NCBI GenBank assembly: GCA_963579905.1
Contig: CAUZIZ010000114.1
Location: 1-18,123 of the forward strand
Direction of reading: 5' to 3'
Source of the DNA: CAUZIZ01 sp963579905
GTDB taxonomy: Bacteria; Acidobacteriota; UBA6911; RPQK01; JAJDTT01
DNA: 18,123 nt
Shown: in pieces, positions 14,288 to 18,123 of the stretch
Position numbering within the stretch: position 1 is the stretch's first letter
Layout of the letters: every line of letters begins with the position of its first letter
The notes under the pieces: generated by a model
Database searches by the model: none
The model's input: only the letters and a program-made list of their open reading frames with translations
Told to the model about the DNA's origin: nothing
Program-made: the position numbers and the translations under genes

Positions 14288-16249
14288 TCAACCTGGCATG
14301 CCTATTCCAGCCAGCACCACCGTAAACCAGATAATCGCACCGACACAAATCCAGGCCAGGACAAATCCTCCCAGACCCATCCTGCTTGGCATTGGGATTT
14401 CAAGATCGGCAACAGGAATCAACTTTCCTGTCTCCATGGGTAGAGGATCATCGGGCAGAGTACAGGGCTGCTTGACAACTTCTCCGGGACGAACTGGGGT
14501 CCGGATCAAACGAAAAAAATCGTCCAGCTTCTGCGTGGGTGTCCGGCGGGTGAGCAGACTCGCGGCAACACCTGCGATTGCTCCCGAGGAGAGATAAACA
14601 AGAATCTGGTAGGGGAGCCGGGTCCGATAGGTCATCACACCCTCCCCAGCAGACACAGCCTGCATAATACCGGGAACGTGGAGATAGAGCCATTCCCGGA
14701 CCAGGCCCGGGAAATAGTCGATATTCTGCTGCCAGAAATCGGAGCCGCCCACGGCAGCGATTGCCTCAAAGGGATTGTGTTCCTGGGTGAGATACCAGGC
14801 GAAAGCAGTGGCCAGGGTTGAAGCCCAGACCGCCTTGGTCGTGTACCTGCGCCAAGTAATCCCGAACCAGAAGGCCAGCCCCATGAAGGTGGGGATGGGT
14901 TGCACGTAACGGGTCAAAACCTGGATCACGTTGTCGAACTGGGTCAACATCAGGAGAGCTAGTGCCACTAGTCCCAGGCCGCTGAGCCGGCCTACCATAA
15001 GGTAGTGAGAGCCATCTTTCCCAGGGTTGAGGAATCGCCTGTAGAGATTCTCCGTAAACAGTCCCGACCCTACCACCATCTGGGCGTCACAGGTACTCAT
15101 GACCGCGGCCAGCAGAGACGCCATGAGCAAGCCTACCAGGCCGTGCGAAATCGTAGGCAGAATGTCGTGAGCAGCGCGGCCGAAAACTTGATTTGCAAAG
15201 GCAGCCAAGGCGCCGGGATCGCTCTGGATTTCCTGGATCTCGCCGGCCGCCAGATAGTCATTTCCAGGCGTCAGATAGATGATGACACAGGCCAGACCCG
15301 TGAAGGTCCACGCTATGGTGCAGAAGCGCTTCACAAAGTTACCTACGGTGAAGCCAAACCGCCCCTCGAATTCGGTCTTTCCAGCTCCACATACACCCAT
15401 GATGTGAGGCTGGACGACGATTCCAATCAACCCGGTCAGGGCGAGCATCACCACGTAAAAGAATGTAATGGGCTCCTGTCCCATCTTGCTGGTTACTTCC
15501 TCGGTCAAGGTCAGGCTCAACAATTCAACTCCGGATCGCCCTGGGACACCCAAATGGAGTGCCTCGAATCCGCCGAGGGCCCCCGAGACTCGGGACGCAA
15601 CCTGAAGGGCGAAAGGCAGCAAGAGGAAGGAGAAGATGATGGTCAGGATTCCTTGAACGAAGTCAGTAATGATAGCGGCTCCAAGTCCCCCCGCCATTCC
15701 GTACACCACAAACATCACGGTCATGCCAGCGATGGCATACTCCATCGGAAAGTACGCTCTACCGGTGGCTGGATCTACGCCCCCGGCCAGCCCCTGGATC
15801 ATTTCGCCGCTACCGTAGAGAGCAGCCGCCATGAAGACAACGGACATGAGTACGCCCAGGATGGAGTACAGGATTGCCGTGGACGAATCGTATCGCGCCT
15901 GAAAGAAGTCGCTGGTGGTGAGAGCCCGCATGCGGCGAAAGACCGGTGCGACGATCCAGTAGAAGGGTGTGGCCCAAAGCCACAGAAACTGGTACCAGAT
16001 CCCGGCGAGCCCATAGCGAAAAGACCCGGCGGCCACACCTACCGCCTGGTCGCTACTGGTTCCAGACCCGAAGGCAAAGAACATCATGAAGACCTTCCCA
16101 AAGCGGCGGCCTCCCATGAAAAAGTCTGTCGCATTCTTTATTTTCTTATAGGAATGGACTCCGATGATCGTGACCCCGATCAGGTAGGCCAACAGCACCA
16201 GCCAATCGATCCAATGAAGCCCCAGTAGGTAGGCGCTTGCCAAAATCAT
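14288..16249 (-). CDS. Sodium:solute symporter (SSS family)
   Basis: 653 residues and highly hydrophobic, with about 13-15 predicted membrane helices. Early features fit the family: IDWLVLLAYLIGVTIIGVHSY as the first helix, then NATDFFMGGRRFGKV and FGSGTSSDQAVGVAAGSF, the helix-1/2 substrate and sodium region. GMAGGLGAAIITDFVQG near residue 190 is the well-known SSS signature area. The transporter imports a small organic solute driven by a Na+ gradient; sugar, nucleoside or organic-acid specificity cannot be read. After the transport core, about 60 polar residues precede a last C-terminal membrane helix (VLAWICVGAIIWFTVVLAG). It is the first gene of the minus-strand cluster, 43 bases upstream of the ThuA fusion. 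The start ATG has only a weak ribosome site. Confidence 0.88.
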   Translation of the reverse strand: MILASAYLLGLHWIDWLVLLAYLIGVTIIGVHSYKKIKNATDFFMGGRRFGKVFMMFFAFGSGTSSDQAVGVAAGSFRYGLAGIWYQFLWLWATPFYWIVAPVFRRMRALTTSDFFQARYDSSTAILYSILGVLMSVVFMAAALYGSGEMIQGLAGGVDPATGRAYFPMEYAIAGMTVMFVVYGMAGGLGAAIITDFVQGILTIIFSFLLLPFALQVASRVSGALGGFEALHLGVPGRSGVELLSLTLTEEVTSKMGQEPITFFYVVMLALTGLIGIVVQPHIMGVCGAGKTEFEGRFGFTVGNFVKRFCTIAWTFTGLACVIIYLTPGNDYLAAGEIQEIQSDPGALAAFANQVFGRAAHDILPTISHGLVGLLMASLLAAVMSTCDAQMVVGSGLFTENLYRRFLNPGKDGSHYLMVGRLSGLGLVALALLMLTQFDNVIQVLTRYVQPIPTFMGLAFWFGITWRRYTTKAVWASTLATAFAWYLTQEHNPFEAIAAVGGSDFWQQNIDYFPGLVREWLYLHVPGIMQAVSAGEGVMTYRTRLPYQILVYLSSGAIAGVAASLLTRRTPTQKLDDFFRLIRTPVRPGEVVKQPCTLPDDPLPMETGKLIPVADLEIPMPSRMGLGGFVLAWICVGAIIWFTVVLAGIGMPG

Positions 16250-16280
16250 AGGGTTTTCTTAGCCAATCCCAAAGGGTTCG

Positions 16281-16302
16281 GTCCGATCGGGTAAAATCGG
16301 AC
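16281..16302. promoter_or_regulatory. Perfect 7-bp inverted repeat, candidate operator of the symporter cluster
   Basis: GTCCGAT (16281-16287) and ATCGGAC (16296-16302) form an exact inverted repeat around an 8-base centre. It begins 32 bases upstream of the symporter start and would overlap the transcription start predicted from the -10 element at 16309-16317. The position fits a repressor site; a leader hairpin is the alternative. Confidence 0.35.
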
Positions 16303-16308
16303 TTCAAG

Positions 16309-16317
16309 AGAATATCA
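16309..16317 (-). promoter_or_regulatory. Candidate extended -10 promoter of the symporter cluster
   Basis: On the minus strand the bases read TGaTATTCT, the same extended -10 layout as the elements before the Ku remnant and DAHP synthase. It lies about 60 bases upstream of the symporter ATG. No good -35 box is seen. Confidence 0.3.
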
Positions 16318-16516
16318 GTCAGACCCTCGGCCGGGAAGCAGACGGAGACAATAGGCAATGCCGAATGGCTGTGATATCGTGCCCTCCTGGTCGGGCCCAA
16401 GATGTCTCTCAGACAAACCAGAAACAGTATACGCCAACCTACTACCCGCACCCAGCCTGAGCTCGTGAAGAATCAAGGACAAGCGAAGGAGTGGAGGCTC
16501 AACGGCGATAGAAGTC

Positions 16517-17629
16517 TTGTGGATGGGGATGGATAAAACCGCACTGCTGAACAAGCTCCGGGAACTTTCTTCGCTAGTGGCCGAAGACCGAACGCTTCAG
16601 GTGGTGGTGATCGTCATACTCTCGCTCGCCGCAGCCAAGGTCGTGGACTGGATACTGACAAGAGTAGTCCTGCGCCTGACTCGGAAGACGGCGACCGAAA
16701 TTGACGACATCATCGTTGCCATGTTGCACCGTCCAATCTTCAATACGGTGCTGTTGGTAGGACTCTTGATTGCCTGGTCGGTAGCTGAGATTCCCTCGAA
16801 CATCCAGGGATACGGCTTTGCTGTATTCCAGACCTCAATCGTCCTCATATGGCTCATCTTCCTCGTGCGCCTGGCGACCCTGGTCCTCAACTGGATGAGT
16901 GGCAGCCGGCGGCGTTTTCGGATGGTCCAACCAGTGACGCTACCCCTGTTCCAGATCGGGGTGAAGATCTTTATCCTCGGTGGAGCCATCTACTTCGTTC
17001 TTCTTTTTTGGGATGCAAATCTTACGGCCTGGCTCGGCTCTGCCGGAATCATAGGCATCGCGGTAGGATTTGCGGCTAGAGACACGCTGGCAAATCTGTT
17101 CGCCGGAGTCTCCATTCTGGCGGATTCTCCCTACAAGATGGGTGACTACGTCATTCTGGACACAGGAGACAGGGGAGAAATCACTCACATCGGGATCCGC
17201 AGCACCCGGATGCTGACTCGCGATGACATCGAGATCACCATTCCCAATGCCATCATCGCAAACTCCAAAATCCTCAATGAAAGTGGCGGGCGCTGGCTGA
17301 GAGAGAGGATTCGGATCCCCGTAAAGGTGGCCTATGATTCGAATATCGATGAGGTCCGACAAGTTCTAGTGGAGGTCTGCAAGACGGACGATCGCGTCTG
17401 TCGGGATCCCGAACCTCGGGTTCGCTTTCGTCAGTTCGGGGACTCCGGTCTGCTCTTGGAGTTGTTGTGCTGGATCGAAGAGCCGGTCTTGCGGGGTCGA
17501 GTCAAGGACGCACTAAATTGTGCCGTTTTGACTGCCTTCCGCAATGCGGGCATCAAGATACCCTACCCCAAACGCGATGTCTATTTGAGGACTGGCCCTG
17601 CTGACACTTCCGAGAACCCGACAGACTAG
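16517..17629 (+). CDS. MscS-family mechanosensitive channel
   Basis: 370 residues from a TTG at 16517; ATG codons at 16523 and 16529 are equally plausible starts, and the last (MDKTALLNKLRELSS) looks most natural. The channel sits in the inner membrane and opens under tension to release solutes during hypo-osmotic shock. Hydrophobic helices occur near residues 25-50, 65-95, 98-120 and 150-175. The pore helix and signature follow: LGSAGIIGIAVGFAARDTLA, with the Gly/Ala packing pattern of MscS TM3, then NLFAGVSILADSPYKMGDYV leading into the beta domain. Thr/Ile/Pro-Asn (EITIPNAIIAN) is also typical. The cytoplasmic C-terminal domain ends in YPKRDVYLRTG. It is divergent from the symporter cluster, with 267 bases between starts. 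A link between a solute importer and an osmotic valve is only suggestive. Confidence 0.9.
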   Translation: MWMGMDKTALLNKLRELSSLVAEDRTLQVVVIVILSLAAAKVVDWILTRVVLRLTRKTATEIDDIIVAMLHRPIFNTVLLVGLLIAWSVAEIPSNIQGYGFAVFQTSIVLIWLIFLVRLATLVLNWMSGSRRRFRMVQPVTLPLFQIGVKIFILGGAIYFVLLFWDANLTAWLGSAGIIGIAVGFAARDTLANLFAGVSILADSPYKMGDYVILDTGDRGEITHIGIRSTRMLTRDDIEITIPNAIIANSKILNESGGRWLRERIRIPVKVAYDSNIDEVRQVLVEVCKTDDRVCRDPEPRVRFRQFGDSGLLLELLCWIEEPVLRGRVKDALNCAVLTAFRNAGIKIPYPKRDVYLRTGPADTSENPTD

Positions 17630-17667
17630 TCCCAAAACAAGTAGATGGAAGTAGATTAAACCACGTG

Positions 17668-17745
17668 CCTGAAATGCCAGACCTGACGGGTATTCTGGAG
17701 TTCGACAAAGAATCTTCAGAGAGGCCCGAAAGGAGGCATTTCAGG
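17668..17745. repeat. 11-bp perfect inverted repeat flanking the transposase leader
   Basis: CCTGAAATGCC (17668-17678) and GGCATTTCAGG (17735-17745) are exact reverse complements, 56 bases apart. The right arm follows directly on the AAAGGAGG ribosome site and ends on the first base of the GTG start. In mRNA the hairpin could hide the ribosome site. The left arm may also belong to the IS end; the true terminus cannot be placed without the other end. Confidence 0.55.
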
Positions 17746-18123
17746 TGAAGAAAACGCATAGCGCAATCCTCCGAAAACGGGAAGCAGAGGTGGCCACTCG
17801 GTTGAGCCCCAGCTGGAATGGTCAAGCTCCAAAAACGGTCCTTTCGTCCGACGGGATCAGCTACGAAGTCTCGGAGAAGATTCACGCCGTCAGTTACGGC
17901 GGGCTGGGGCTGTTGCAGCAGGTCGTGAAGTGGATCGGGCAAGGTCTGGGCCCAATAACCAGCGAGTTTCTTCCAACGGGCGGAGATTGATGTGGCTGGG
18001 AGCATTGCCCCCACTAGCGGCGAATGCAAGGAAGGGATGGAGATCAGCTACGACGGGCAGTGGGGCTACGCGCCGCTGATCGTGACGCTGGCCCAGAGGG
18101 GCGAAGTGCTCTATGCCGTCAAC
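17745..18123 (+). pseudogene. IS1380-family transposase remnant, internally deleted, runs off the window
   Basis: A GTG start with AAAGGAGG upstream gives about 65 normal N-terminal residues (KKTHSAILRKREAEVATRL ... GGLGLLQQVVKWIG). At about 17939-17944 the sequence jumps to a distal part in another frame: KVWAQ-stop-PASFFQRAEIDVAG, then SIAPTSGECKEGMEISYDG and WGYAPLIVTLAQRGEVLYAVN up to the last base. The IDV(D)GSIAPT and GECKEGM block is the DDE-type catalytic region of the IS1380 family. From memory of full-length members, roughly 90 residues are missing. A codon expected to be CAA is TAA (17956-17958), and the first catalytic Asp region reads DVAG where DVDG is usual. In the starting frame translation stops with TGA at 17988-17990 after 81 residues. 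The element is dead as read. Confidence 0.85.

Larger units (their letters stand above)
17661..18123 (+). mobile_element. Left part of a decayed IS1380-like insertion sequence
   Basis: The transposase remnant and its leader define the element, which continues beyond the window. Its left end is probably near 17660-17668, between the MscS stop (17629) and the inverted-repeat arm, but no target duplication or terminal repeat can be proved with only one end visible. It entered downstream of the MscS gene without breaking it. Confidence 0.55.

Noticed and set aside
15005..16228. A 407-codon open frame on the + strand opposite the symporter
   Set aside because: It is highly charged with no hydrophobic core, no ribosome site and no recognisable domain. 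It mirrors the codon pattern of the SSS gene on the other strand, whose product is clear.

Overview
The window is 18.1 kb of moderately GC-rich bacterial DNA with dense coding, mixed strands and few long gaps. Outer-envelope features (envelope glycosyltransferases, exported enzymes), a MerR-headed TPR regulator, a GT2-GT4 fusion and an SSS symporter/ThuA/nucleoside hydrolase cluster recall Acidobacteriota or a similar soil or aquatic lineage. This assignment is inference; no rRNA or ribosomal protein gene is present to prove it. I see no tRNA, rRNA, CRISPR array or phage.

Region 1 (1-3776, + strand) is the end of a surface-polysaccharide locus. It holds the last 31 codons of an unrecognised gene, a SAM-dependent methyltransferase with an extra C-terminal beta-rich domain, and a two-headed glycosyltransferase (GT2 then GT4) whose start overlaps the methyltransferase stop by 4 bases.

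Region 2 (3885-5429) holds a minus-strand SnoaL/NTF2-like protein, a doubtful 68-residue ORF, and a decayed Ku (double-strand-break repair) gene. The Ku gene keeps a good start region but is broken by a one-base loss and an 8-base insertion. No LigD-type partner is visible.

Region 3 (5431-10056, + strand) holds a MerR-HTH/TPR regulator starting one base after the dead Ku frame, a DtxR/MntR-family metalloregulator, an acyl-CoA synthetase overlapping it by 4 bases, a 371-base gap with a diverged direct repeat, and a type I-beta DAHP synthase (first step of aromatic amino acid synthesis). Thioredoxin reductase follows convergently on the minus strand.

Region 4 (11295-16249, minus strand) is the most distinctive block. 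It encodes, in order of transcription, a sodium:solute symporter, an exported fusion of a degenerate metallo-beta-lactamase fold with a ThuA domain, and an exported nucleoside hydrolase. This looks like an uptake and processing set for a nucleoside-like or sugar-like substrate. A candidate promoter and a perfect inverted repeat lie upstream. Heptad repeats follow its 3' end.

Region 5 (16517-18123, + strand) holds a MscS-type mechanosensitive channel, then the 5' part of an IS1380-family transposase with a large internal deletion and a nonsense codon, running off the window end.
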